Under the pieces are notes generated by a model, which was given only the letters and a program-made list of their open reading frames with translations, was not told where the DNA came from and made no database searches. The translations under genes and the position numbers were made by a program. A stretch of DNA of 64,000 nucleotides from Vitis vinifera (taxonomy: Eukaryota; Streptophyta; Magnoliopsida; Vitales; Vitaceae): assembly GCF_030704535.1 (NCBI RefSeq), contig NC_081807.1, positions 5,931,001 to 5,995,000 on the forward strand, given 5' to 3'. Position 1 is the first letter of the stretch. Each line of letters starts with the position of its first letter. Shown here piece by piece: positions 24,729 to 36,012 of the stretch.

Positions 24729-26495
24729 GAAAACTAAACAAAGATAGTCATGTCTGGAGAAATATGGAATCTAATAAACAATGAGACTCAAAATCGCCAG
24801 GTAAAGACCTCGATCAAAAATCCAAGAGTCCAAGTTGCCTACCCCACCATACGTATATTGTCTCATTTTTAGGAAGAAAGATGTAAGAGAAGGAGACGAA
24901 GGACATTGAATACAGAAATAATGGTAAGGGCAGTATTATGGGTAAAGTGGTCCTAAGGAGGGTTAAATACTTCAATAAGGGGTAGATGGATCCCTATTGG
25001 TAACGGAGGGGTAAAATTTATTGCCCACATAGCTATTAGGGCTCAAGGGTCCATTTTAAATGGGTCAGAAGAAAAGGACAATAGGAGTTTTCAGGGGGGT
25101 CAGCCATGTCCCAAACCTGTGAAACTTGGCTGCCTTTCTGCACGCATGTCTGTTGCTCAGACAAAGATTTGGGGATCTTTTGACAGGGTCCGTAAGGACC
25201 CCAGCTCCTATTAGTCACCAGGCCCCTATCTCCCAAATTCCCAATCCTACCTCTACCGGTTAGATTTTTAAACAGGGTCCTGTGGTAACCATCAGTTTGA
25301 ATCCTACCTCTACAAGCCACCTTCCCATGCTCTCTTATCAGATAATATATTTTTCCTCCCCTCCTATTATCCATTGTGCATCATGTCTTATAGGATAGAA
25401 TATTTGTGGGGGGAAGGGGGGGGCCGCCGTGGCGGGGTGTTGGATTTCAAAATTTTTAACACCTCACTACCAAAAAGAAAAAAAAGAAAAAAAAAAAGAA
25501 AAAGAAAAAAGAAAAAAAAAAAAAAAAGAATAGAAAACCCAAAAATAAACCACTTAAGCTATTGAATCCATAGACAATTTACTCATGTTAGCAATCCAGT
25601 GATGGAACCCTACATTTTGAATTGGTGGGATTCATTCACCTGGTGATTGAAAGGACCTTAATTCTTCTATTCTCCCAATTTACCCAAAGGGGTTGGAGCT
25701 AGGATACCATCCACCATGAAGGTCTGATGGACTATCCCAAAGAGCCAAGAGAGTAAAGGCATGGATGACAGTGACAATACAAATTTTATGCTCCAACCTT
25801 GTTTGACAGGTAGTCTTGAAAATGTGAAACAAGCTATGCATCATGCATTGTTAGAAGAGTTGGGAAGATTTTGGTTTATTCACTTCAATTTCTAATGGTT
25901 GCTAGTGATCCTGGCTTAACTGCAGCTGAAAAATAGGGATAATCTGGTCCACATTCCACCCCACCAAAGTGGATCCCGTGACCGTTCCTAGAAGGCAATG
26001 GGGAACTTGGAAGATATGATGCCTTACAATAGATTAGCAGTTTGCTAGTGAACCACAAAAGGAAATGGAAAAGAAAGAAAACCCATAGGGCAGTTCTTTC
26101 TGATCAATCCAAGATAATTTTATCCGCCATCATCAGTTGGAGACCAACACCGAAAAATGGGACCGGAAAAACTAGGAATAATAGTTGGCAGTATATCCGC
26201 AAATGCTTATAATATAAGTGTCCTACACCCATTGAAGAGAGCAGTTTCCTGGGAAGCGCACTCCTTGTATAAATGGAAATAAAATCAGGAAACAGACTAA
26301 CATTTCCCTCATTTTTACACCACAGCAGCAGGTAATTAGTTTCCTAGTGGCATTTTCCTGCATTACAAACATGCTGATCTGGGGTTTTTTTTGCTACAAT
26401 CCAGAGTCACGCATGACGCATTTCACAATCAAGGCCTGTGAACCCAATTTGAAAATTTTATGTTACAACTTTCAATACAGTTCATTCCCTCCTTT

Positions 26496-26612
26496 TCATT
26501 CAGATAATCCAACAATTAAGTGTTCTGGATATTGAATCCATGGATCCTCAGGACCAATTTGTGACCTCCGTACTAATTGGTAAGGCTGCCTTGTTGGATA
26601 ATAGTTTGAAGA
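26496..26612 (-). other. Weak candidate terminal exon of an unidentified gene
   Basis: On the minus strand, a pyrimidine-rich ATTCTTTCAG acceptor ends at 26613. It is followed by 38 open codons and a TGA at 26498-26496. The residues (SSNYYPTRQPYQLVRR, then IGPEDPWIQYPEH) look protein-like rather than random. I do not recognise the family. A possible upstream exon near 26840-26900 ends GCAG|GTAGCC but does not join cleanly in this phase. It may be an exon of a decayed or unannotated gene, or chance. Confidence 0.22.
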
Positions 26613-28550
26613 CTGAAAGAATGAATGCAAACTAATTCAGGAACAAGTAACAAGTTAAAACCATCATAAGGCTAAATCAAAGAATATTTCGGTGCATAGC
26701 AAAACCAATGTGTAAGTAATGAACAATTTAAAAATACAATAGGGCAAAAATGTCAAAACAAAGAAATTTAAGAATACTAGTATAGTGCTGGGCAGTGAGG
26801 TAATGTGCAAAAAAGGATCAGAAAATAGAGGCTACCTGCGAAATCATTTTTCATCCAAAGAAATTCCTGTTTAACTTCAGTAACTTTGGTAGTCCAATTT
26901 ATCACAGGAAAACATTGTAGCTAGTATTTAATTCTGAAACCATGTTGCATTTGAAACACAAAACTCAAGAGCTTAACTCTCAATTCAATAATAATTAAGC
27001 CTATCTAACAAGAGAACCATGGTTTTCACTAAACCCATGACAGAAACACACCCAACATCGACTAACTTCTTCAACTGGTGCGGAGAAACCTGAATCAGCA
27101 TCCTCAACCATATTTCTACCAACCAATAATTGCTATGTTATTGAAGAAAAATGCACCTGTTTGGTAATTTTCTAAAGATACCAAGCATCTAATTCTTCCT
27201 CCAACAAAGAGTGTGTATTTGCAAACTTCAACCTAACTTGCTGCAGGGATTGCCTCTGAATGATTAATTTAAACCCTTCCCAACCAATAATCATCAAGAG
27301 CAGCCAATATAAATATATATATATATATATAGGATTCAAAAGAAAAACTTTCCTGCACCCACATTTGTGATAGCCTAAACCTCTTGTTGCTGATTATTGC
27401 ATTAAATTGTCCAATCTTGTGCAAAACTTTAAGCTCAACACAATGCAAGCCAGATCTCTTAAAACATAATCCAACTTTGAAAAGTACCAGAGGAACAACT
27501 AGGAAATCTAGCAACAAAAAACAGTTTGTACATGTAGCAAGTAAAGAATAGCTATGCAAGTTCTCCATATCCAACCATAAACCAAGGAGTCTAATAACTA
27601 GATCTACCTATTAGGCTATTATAACATTATTGTATCTTAAGTAACAATTCATTCTCTAGAGTACAAAATATTGGGATCCATCTGTATGTCATACTATGAT
27701 GAGAAATCTAATGCCCCACAAGCTTTGAGAATCATATAAGTTCATCATTGAGATCTGGGTAGGAAAATTAAGAAACAGAAGTGTCACCTCTCAAGGTAAG
27801 ATTCTTTCCATCTGGAAGAAAGAATACTGTTTGTCCCAAATAAGCACATGATGTCTTCCAAGTAAGGATGGGAAAAGAACCAATTCCCCTGTAGTCCAAC
27901 CCCGACCTTTCTCTCTTCTTTTTTCCACTAAAAAAGAATAACAAACCCTAATTTCAAATTCTCAGATGTTATTATGTAACTGCTGTGGACCTAGTACAAG
28001 AGAAAAGAAAAGAATACAAGCTTTCAATTGGAACATTAAATTTTGCTGTTCCAACCTGTGGAACTCACACTATATAGGAGAATCCTGCTACTAAGGGAAA
28101 ATCATCATATTCCATGACAGCCTGCCCAGAAACATTTCCAAATGGCACACCAAGGACATCTTGACAGCTTGTGGGTTTGGTCCTAATGTCAATAAAATCA
28201 TTAACCTCTCTCCGCTGAAATTATCTCAAAATTTTTGTGTAAATAAATGACCATGTCAAAAAATGTTTCCAAGCACTCATAATTAATTAGCTCATTATGC
28301 TGAAACCAAAACAAAAATCAAGACTAGTTAATTGTTACGAATGATAAACCATGGGATACAATGATCAGGTGAGAACATCGACTATATCTCATCAAACTTG
28401 GTGTAATTACCAAAAGTACAATATTCTATTGATAGGTAGTAACATGTTGACCAGTAAAGAAATGAGTGTCAAAAATGCTAAAAAAGCAATCTCACAGAAA
28501 AATATGTAATCTCCTATATAGAAATTAACCTATTAGTTTCAAAATGAACT
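26613..28550. other. No gene recognised
   Basis: AT-rich sequence with an (AT)n microsatellite at about 27309-27331. The minus-strand open frame at 27269-27574 shows no family features. Short retrotransposon tails may be present, but no domain is visible. Confidence 0.45.
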
Positions 28551-28551
28551 C

Positions 28552-30350
28552 TCTTTTTTTTCTTTTTTCTTTTTTGATCAGTAAGTGATATATGTATTGA
28601 AAAAGAGACGCTAAAGAAGCGACTCAAATAGTTACAGTATAGAAAAAAAACGACTCACCCCCTTACAAAAGAACCCACCCCTCTATGAAAGCACAAAAAA
28701 CCCTCTTTCTTAATACATGCACACCCAATCTATAAAATCTAATAAGGTCGAAGGACCATCTTTTATCCACACTTTGGTTTCCGACCATAGCAAATACACA
28801 AAGGAAATTTTCAGCTTTTGTATAGATAGCACCCCGTCCTCAAAAGCAATTGAATTTCTAGCCTTCCAAATGACCCAAAACAAGCATAACGGTCCCAAAA
28901 GCCACGTCACCTTCCTCTTCTTGCCCATAAAGGAACCTCTCCAACCTATTAGAGTTTCCTTAACCGAATGCGGAAAAACCCAAGAGACTCCAAAAAAAGA
29001 GAGGAGCAAGGTCCACACCTCCCTTGTTCTTTCACAATGAAGGAGGAGGTGGTCAATCGACTCCCTGCACTTTTGGCAAAGAAAGCACCTATTTGCCAAA
29101 GTCCAACCCCTCTTTTGCAGATGGTCCAAAGTTAGGACTCTACCCCAGGACGCCTCCCACGCAAAGAAGCTTATCTTGGGTTGAGCATAAGACATCCAAA
29201 TAATCTTTGAAGGAAACCAAGCTGACAACACCGGCTGCATTGCCCTATACAAGGACTTTACCAAAAAAACCCCATCCTTTGATTCCACCCATCTCACCCT
29301 GTCCTCCTCATCCACCCTCACCATCTTTCCTTCCAAACACCTAAGTAACCTTCCCACTTCTTCCAATTCCCAATCATTAAACGGCCTATTGAAAGTAGGA
29401 GTCCAACTTCCCCTCCTATCCACCTCGGCTGTCCACACTTCATTCACCCATGCCTCTTTTGATGATGCTATGGAAAATAAAGAAGGGAAAGTCTCGCTTA
29501 AAGGGCTGGTACCACACCACTTATCTTTCCAAAACCTCACATTCTTACCATCCCCCACCTCATAGCCAAAAAAAGGGGTTACAAATTGTCCCACCTTATT
29601 TATAGCTTTCCACAAACCAACCCCATAAGCCTCCCTAATCTCACAAGATCTCCATCCTCCTTTCTCCTCTCCATACTTCCTTCTAATCACCTGATTCCAT
29701 AAGGCCGTTTTCTCATTAGCAAAACGCCATGCCCACTTTCCCAGGAGAGCCTTATTGAACAACCCAAGACTCTTTACCCCCAACCCTCCTTTACCTTTAT
29801 CATCACACACAATCGACCACCTTACTAAGTGAGGTTTTTGCTCAAGAGCGCCTCCTCCCCACAGAAAATCTCTTTGTATTTTTTCCAGTCTTATCCTAAC
29901 CGCCCTTGAAATTTGGAAGATGGACATGAAATAGATTAGCAAGTTGACAAAGTACTCCGAATTAAGGTAATCCTTCCTCCTTTTGAAATGTATTGTCGCT
30001 TCCACATAGCCAATCTCCTTTTGAATCTTTCCTCTATTCCATCCCAAACACCACTAGATTTAAAAGGAGCACCTAAAGGCATTCCTAGGTAGGTGGACCT
30101 TATAACCAAATTCATCAACTAACTCTCCCACATTTTCAACTCTACCAACTAGAATCAATTCACTCTTTTCCATATTCACTTTCAACCCTGACAAAGCCTC
30201 AAACCACATTAGCAGCCAGCATAGGTGTGTCAACTGATCCTCTTTAGCTTCACAAAAGACCAACGTGTCATCAGCAAACAACAAATGTGTAATCTGGACT
30301 CCTTCGCCCCTTCTTCCCCGAACCAAACAAGGCGTCAAAAAACCAACCCT
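28552..30350 (-). mobile_element. 5'-truncated LINE retrotransposon with long intact C-terminal ORF
   Basis: The A-rich 3' tail appears as T-rich sequence at 28552-28576 on the plus strand, fixing the orientation. Frame 30060-30425 carries the reverse-transcriptase catalytic box FADDTLVF and the following 'LSGLKVNMEKSEL' block. Frame 29936-30118 continues with YLGMPLGAPFKSSGVWDGI. Frame 28710-30047 is open to the end, with the zf-RVT zinc module CFLCQKC...HLLLHC. So the polyprotein is broken by two frameshifts between about 29940 and 30110, and is truncated within RT on its 5' side near 30350. Endonuclease is absent. It lies about 300 bases downstream of the NRPB3 stop codon. I found no clean target-site duplication. 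Confidence 0.9.
28710..30047 (-). pseudogene. LINE ORF2 C-terminal region (post-RT plus zf-RVT)
   Basis: An uninterrupted frame of about 440 codons within the LINE above, unusually long for an otherwise dead copy. Visible blocks are FLWGGGALEQKPHLVRW, WAWRFANEKTALWNQVI, VGDGKNVRFWKDKWCG, ISFFAWEASWGRVLTLD and the C-x2-C...H-x3-HC module. The first ~30 residues are out of register with the true ORF2 frame, so the apparent start is not a real initiator. It is a fragment of a transposon protein with no host role implied. Confidence 0.85.
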
Positions 30351-30665
30351 GTGATGCGAAAAATCCAAAAAACACACTATAACATGGTTCCAACACAAGA
30401 GGGATAGATGCAAGCTATATGGCATGTAAATGCATTCTTACAGGTTTAATTTAAAACAGGTGACATGTTTGATAACAGCTAATTGTCGCCCAGACAAATG
30501 GGGAAACTTACAAGAAATAAGACTGGAATGCACAGTAAGGGCAAGACAGAAAACATCAAGTCAGAACAGAATTTCCAATGAAGAAAATTCCATAAAGCAA
30601 ATGGAAGGGAATTGATCTCCCAGAAACCTAATTTATCAGATGATGAGTCCTTTTTACCAAAATGA

Positions 30666-33600
30666 TCATCCTCCTCGCATATGAGCACCGAGTTCACCAA
30701 ATTGATCATCAGCTTCTACCGTATCCTCTGATAGCCGCACTGCATCAAGCTTTTGTTTAAGAACATCTATTGCATTGAGCACCAACTGAGAAGCTTTGAT
30801 TGCACCAGTAGATTCAACTGTGAATATAAAACTGTCTTCTTTGGCATAGATCTCCACAAGCCCTGGCTTCCCCATAGCTTCTGCTTTCTTGAGCACTTCA
30901 TCATCATAAGTGTATGCCTCAGCATCAGCCACAACAACCTGAAAAAGAGCATATGAAAGACAACCCATGATGCATTATCTGAAGGAAACACATTCAGCAG
31001 ATGGGCTGGAAGTTGAGTTTTCCTCCCCACACATTCAAAGGATGAGGTGTTAATTTCTATGAATCATCATTCCCATGTGTTTATTCCTTATGCATGTTAC
31101 AATTTTTTTTTTTTTCCTTTTTTGTTTTCAACAATTTTTAAAGCAACGAAGGATACTTTTCTAAAGCAATTATGGATGCCATAGCAAGACACTTATCAAG
31201 GTGCAAGCCAATTGAAAATAGCCCTTACATACCCTTAGGCTGTGTTTTGAACAGCTTTTGTTGAAAGGAATGGCTCCCATGAGAAACGGGATGGAAAAAG
31301 ACAAAAAGACCTTGTATGACACATTAATTCTTCCATTTGACACAAGGACATGAGCGCAAGAGGCAAGAGGTATTGGATCCATAGATTTTATGTTGGACAA
31401 AGCTGATAATGGTTTGCAACTAAGAAAGGAGTTTGTTGCAATAGAAATTTGTATCTGAATCTCAAAATAAAATTAGTTAAAAGATAGATATGAATTATTA
31501 ATAAATAGTTTAACCTTATCCATATATCTTCTTATATAAATTTGATATTATGGAATGCAAAAGAAAACCATAACTTTAAATAATCTAGCCTAACTCTGTA
31601 CTCATACAAACTGAAGACCACAATTCAATGCTTTTCAAGTCTAGCATGACTATTGTGATTGGTGATGGTACTAGGACAAAATTCTGGATTGATATGTGAT
31701 GTGGTGATCACCCATTGAAGGATTCTTTAGCAGCTTTGTTTCGTATTAGTTCTCATGAATCTTGGGTAGCTGACTTTTGGAATGAAATAGAGAGCCATGG
31801 TCATCAGATCCCTCACTGTCCGAGGAATCTACCAGACAAGGAGATGAAAATAGTTCAATTTTTTTTTCCCCTGCTTGAAGGATTCTTTAGCAGCTTTGTT
31901 TGATCTAAGTTCTCCTCATGCATCTTGGGTAGCTGACTTTTGGAAGGAAATAGAGAGCCATGGTCATCCACCCCCTCACTGTCAGAGAAATCTACCAGAC
32001 AAGGAGATGGAAATAGTTCTTTTTTTTTTTTTCTGCTTATCCACTCTGTAGTTTTGAGGGTAGATTGCATAGATAAGTTGAGTTAGAGGTTAGCAAATAA
32101 TAGAAAATTCCTAGTTAAATCTTTTTATGGCTTCTTCAATAAGATGGAAGGGCTTTGTTCCTGTAAGGGAGGTTTGGATATTGTTAGCGCCAACTAAAGT
32201 CAGTTTCTTTGATTGGAAGTTGGTTTGGAAAAAAAAATCTACTTTGGATTAGCTTAAAAAATAAGGATGGCCTTTAACTAAATGATGTTCCCTTTGTAAG
32301 AAGGATGGGGACTCAAAAAATCATATTATGATTCATTTTAAGGCTATCATTGTGTGGCATTTGATATTTTATTTGTTTGGTGTTTTGTGGGGACTACCAA
32401 AATTGATCAAGGAGTTGTTATTATCAGGTTAGCATGTTGGATTTAGGGGGAAGAAGAAACAAATGAAATTTTGGAAATTAGCTCCACTTTGCTTGATGCA
32501 GTCTCTTTAGAGAGAACATAACAGAAAATGCTTCCAGGGTTTAGAGAGTTTGGAATCAGGGATGATAAACTCTTCCATTAGTTCTTTGTATTCTTGGTCT
32601 AATTGGGGTATTAGATGCAAACCATCCTTGATTTTGTACACTCCCTCTCTAGGATCTAAAATATTCTTATCACTTTCCTTTTATGGTTTGTCTCTTTAAC
32701 TATCAAAAATAGATTTCTCATTTATTGGATGAGCAAAACATACATTATTCATGCTAGTGTTGTCTAAAGCAGCCAACCACTACCTCCAATTCATGCTAGT
32801 ATTTGCCTCCTCATAAACAACCAGATACGAAATGGAGGAACCATCTAACACAAACTTAAAGTAAGTATTAGAATGTCAAAAGAGAAAAACCTATTGATGT
32901 CAAGCCCCATAAAATCAAATTCCTAGGAGGGGGGAGGGTGAAGCAAAATGGCAATCAAAGACACCAAATAACTTTGATCTCTCACCCAGCGGGACCTCAT
33001 TTGCCACACTATCAGCTCCATTCTCTCATCCACAACTCAATCCAATATTGCCTTTTTCTTCATTTCCTATTTTCTCGTGTACCATTGATTTATTCATATT
33101 AAAATTCCAAGCTTTGATTGTCTAGACATGACAAATTTCTAAGAATAAAGCAATTTTTAGAATTAAGAAACTTTCTAATATAATAAAATCAAACAAAAAC
33201 TAAGGTCTTGCAATACCAAACCTGCAAATCCACAAAAATGATATACAGGAAAGCAAATATAAATCAAATCGTCATCAACTCAAAGAACCCTCTAAACTAA
33301 CAAGAAATCCATTCAAAGATACCGCATAACAAAACAAACTTTAATATTACATAATAATAGCCCAAAAAGAGGGGGCGAAAAAATGAAGAAGGAGTTGGGG
33401 AAAATAGAAGCAAACCTGTTGGGAACTAGCATCAATGTCGAAAACTTTTGTGGGACTGCTCTCAACCCAACTTGTTTTCTCCTCAAGCGTCAAAGATTCC
33501 ATCAAATCTTCATTGATATGAATCTCAGGCTCGTACATAAAAGTAACAGTAGCCGCCGGTGACCATTTGGCGTGGTCCTTCCCAATCCCCTTTCTGGCAA

Positions 33601-34204
33601 TAGCTCTCAGCCTCAGTTCTTGCCCTCGCCGCAGCTTCACAATTATAATTCCCCTAATCACAAAAAGAAACCATCATTAACACAGCCATTGCAAAATTTC
33701 AAAAACCCTAAAACCCTAAGAAACTCTAAAACCCTAAAACTTAAAAATATATAAATACTTCTTATCGGCGGAATCGTAGCCAGAGGAATCGGAGAAGTCA
33801 ACAGGGACAACAGTATGGTCGGAGCTGATGAGGTCCTTGCTAGTAACATCAAGGGTTTCGTCGGTCATGCATTTGGCGCGCAAATGGAACTCGACGGAAC
33901 AAAACTCGCACTGGCCGTCACCGTCGCATGCGTCACAGTCGCGAGAGAATCGCATGGCCATGGCTCGCTCACTGGTGAGAGGAATGAGTCCGAGTCGGTG
34001 GGCGATGAACTCGTCATTGAGAACAGAGGAGTTAACCTCGATTTCGACAAGGTCAATGGCAACGGTGGGAACTTCGGCGATCATGACACGGCGGAGAGCG
34101 TTGGCCATGCTGGCATCGGTCTCACGGAGCTCGAACTTGGCGTAGTCGTCCTTGACTTCCCGGATCTTGATTTTTGGGAAACGCTGGTAGGATACTCCTT
34201 CCAT
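30666..34204 (-). CDS. NRPB3: RNA polymerase II subunit 3 (NRPB3/RPB3)
   Basis: This is the alpha-like core subunit of Pol II; RPB3 pairs with RPB11 to nucleate enzyme assembly in the nucleus. Exons on the minus strand are 34204-33759, 33653-33416 and 30938-30666. They join in phase to 318 residues, about the length of the Arabidopsis subunit (319). The N-terminus is [20 protein letters not shown]. The alpha-motif [19 protein letters not shown] and the HRLGLIPL segment follow. Next comes a zinc-type Cys cluster [13 protein letters not shown], then [19 protein letters not shown], and the dimerisation helix near the C-terminus ending [11 protein letters not shown]. No frameshifts. The 5' UTR is (CTT)n-rich. 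Intron 2 (33415-30939) is 2.5 kb and carries a decayed LINE. RPC5/RPAC40-type paralogues are excluded by the Cys cluster and C-terminus. Confidence 0.96.
31650..32690 (+). mobile_element. Decayed LINE fragment inside NRPB3 intron 2, with internal duplication
   Basis: Plus-strand frames show '[23 protein letters not shown]', '[20 protein letters not shown]' and later a degraded zf-RVT-like stretch near 32205-32310 (for example 'GWPLTK' then 'CSLCKK'). Many stops are present. Positions about 31718-31856 are duplicated at about 31874-32012, both copies running from 'gaaggattctttagcagc' to 'ctaccagacaaggagatg'. The element is antisense to NRPB3 and should be removed by splicing. Confidence 0.75.
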
Positions 34205-34399
34205 TGCTGCTCTTCTTCTTCTTCTTCTACCTCCCTGTTTGTCTCAGACAGATGCTTTGGTCAGGGGAAATGGAAACATCGAATTTGGAGGGAGGGAAAT
34301 CAGATGGTGCGAAAGGGGCCGAGTAGGGTTGATGATTTTCAATTATTTCTATACTTTTTTTTTTTTAAATCAATTTTCCAAAATCGAAAGTATTAAATA

Positions 34400-34901
34400 A
34401 ATTACAACTTAAAAAATAAAACAATCACTCTTAACAATAAAAATAATATCCCTCCTTACTTTTTATGAACCAAATAAATAATATAAATTTTTTAAATTTA
34501 TAATTTTCATATTATAAAATGTGATATTGGAAAAAATTATCGGAGCTATATAAATATAGACTCCTCTTAATTATGTGGATGCATTTTAAAACCGTGAGAT
34601 CCTTTTTAGACAAGCACAATATTTACATGATTTGGAGCGAGTTATTATCAATGATATCATAGCTAATTTTGGATCCTAGTGTGAAAGATTTACTTGACCT
34701 TGTATGGGGTGTTTGCATATTTGACTCGTAATTCTACATTAGGGTTTATTTGACCTCCTATAAAGTGTTTGTCTATTTAACCCGCAATCCTATGAGATGA
34801 TATTTTAGTCGGAGAACCCTTTGGGACTAGAGGAAATAATATCTACACTTGGGAACGGGTCATTACAACAAATAGGTAATTACATTTAAAAATAATTTTA
34901 G
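34400..34901. other. NRPB3 upstream region, no other gene
   Basis: The region contains T/A-rich sequence and no recognised regulatory site. NRPB3 transcription must start between about 34205 and 34330. The boundary with the LTR-like element is at 34902. Confidence 0.5.
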
Positions 34902-36012
34902 TGTTAGGAATTTGAGGCTAATCCAACTTATAGTAATCACCTTAAAGAGGGGGTGAATAGGATGATAGTCTCTTTTTCACAAATTTAAACTATACAAAAA
35001 TAAGAGACAATTATATGCAAGTATATAATAAACAAAATAAAGACAATTGCATATAATTTAAAAGAGTTAGGGAAGAGAGAGTGCAAACACGAGAGTTTAT
35101 AGTGGTTCGGCACTTCCTTACCTACGTCCACTCTCCTTAACCTCCTAACCGAGTGAGGGTTCCACTATCTTGAAGCTTCAACCAAGCTTCCAATCTCTTT
35201 ACAATTGGATTATGATTCCAATTCACCCTCTTGGACTTTTGGCTCCAAGCACCCTTTACACTTCTCAAGAGTTATCCCACTCTTGAATAACCTCTCAAGT
35301 GATACCCCGCACTTGAGAAAATTCCTCTCAAAGATATACAAATAATGATCTCACAAAAAATCCTAGTAATAGAACTTTAGGTTAAAAAATACAAGAAAAA
35401 CTAGGATTGAATGGTACATTAAAGATATGCAAGTTATGAAACAATGGTGCACTCAAAACTACTCTTCCAAGGCTCAAATATATTCAAGAATGATTTGGGA
35501 AGGTTAAACTTATGAAACAATGAAGATTGGAGCCTTTTTATAGAAGAAAAAAGTCAAACTAGCCGTTGGGGGTTCGATCGGTCGAGTTAGGGGTCGACCG
35601 GTTGACTAGCCGTTAGGAAAAGTGACTGTTAAGCCTCAATCGGACCTCAACCGGACATCAACCGGACCTTGACCGGACCTTGACCGGACCTTGACTGGTT
35701 GAGGTTCAACCTTGACCGGGAAGAGAAGGTCATTGGGAGAGAGAGAAACTTTTTGGCCTCCCTTAACCGATCCTCGACCGGACAAGCACAATCGGTCGAC
35801 CGGTTGAACCGGTTGAGCCATTTTTTTGGCTCAACACTCAACCTTTTTCAATTTAAAACCTTTTAACATAAGTTTGAAAATCATTTAACACAAGGTTTTA
35901 GTTGAAAACATGAAATCATCCAATTCTTAAGATATTTAAAACAATATTACTCTTGGATAATTTTGGTGCATAAATAAAGAATGAAATATATGAAAGTCCT
36001 AGTGCGCCAACA
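34902..36012 (-). mobile_element. Probable solo LTR (or non-autonomous LTR element), 1.1 kb
   Basis: On the minus strand it begins TGTTGGCGCAC and ends CCTAACA, the TG...CA ends of plant LTRs. It contains the phrase 'ctatcatcctattcaccccc' near its 3' end, a familiar LTR signature. The plus strand carries 'tttatagtggttcggc' followed by 'tacctacgtccactc', also typical. There is no coding capacity. An internal cluster of ACCGGACCTTG-type repeats lies at 35637-35720. The flanking 5-mers (tttag and acctt) differ, so no target-site duplication supports the exact ends. Confidence 0.6.
35637..35822. repeat. Short tandem and inverted repeats within the LTR-like element
   Basis: Successive units resembling 'accggaccttg' run from about 35650 to 35700. 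They are followed by 'tcggtcgaccggttgaaccggttgag' style inverted segments near 35790-35818, rich in the palindrome ACCGGT/GACCGGTC variants. Confidence 0.75.

Larger units (their letters stand above)
20556..26495. other. Long stretch with no confident gene
   Basis: Contents are mostly unexplained. There is a (CACTGGC)n short repeat near 21350-21378, a purine-rich GA tract near 22684-22702, a C run at 22542-22551 and an A/G-rich block at 25475-25530. The region 24240-25400 has retrotransposon-like texture but no recognised domain. The minus-strand frame at 25036-25374 (112 codons) has no family similarity I can name. The minus-strand frame at 23264-23509 reads somewhat like coding sequence but lacks splice partners. 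Confidence 0.45.

Noticed and set aside
25036-25374. 112-codon minus-strand open frame
   Set aside because: No signal, domain or splice context recognised, and the composition is like the surrounding repeat-rich DNA.
33815-34396. 193-codon plus-strand open frame
   Set aside because: It is antisense to NRPB3 exon 1; a shadow frame created by that exon's composition.
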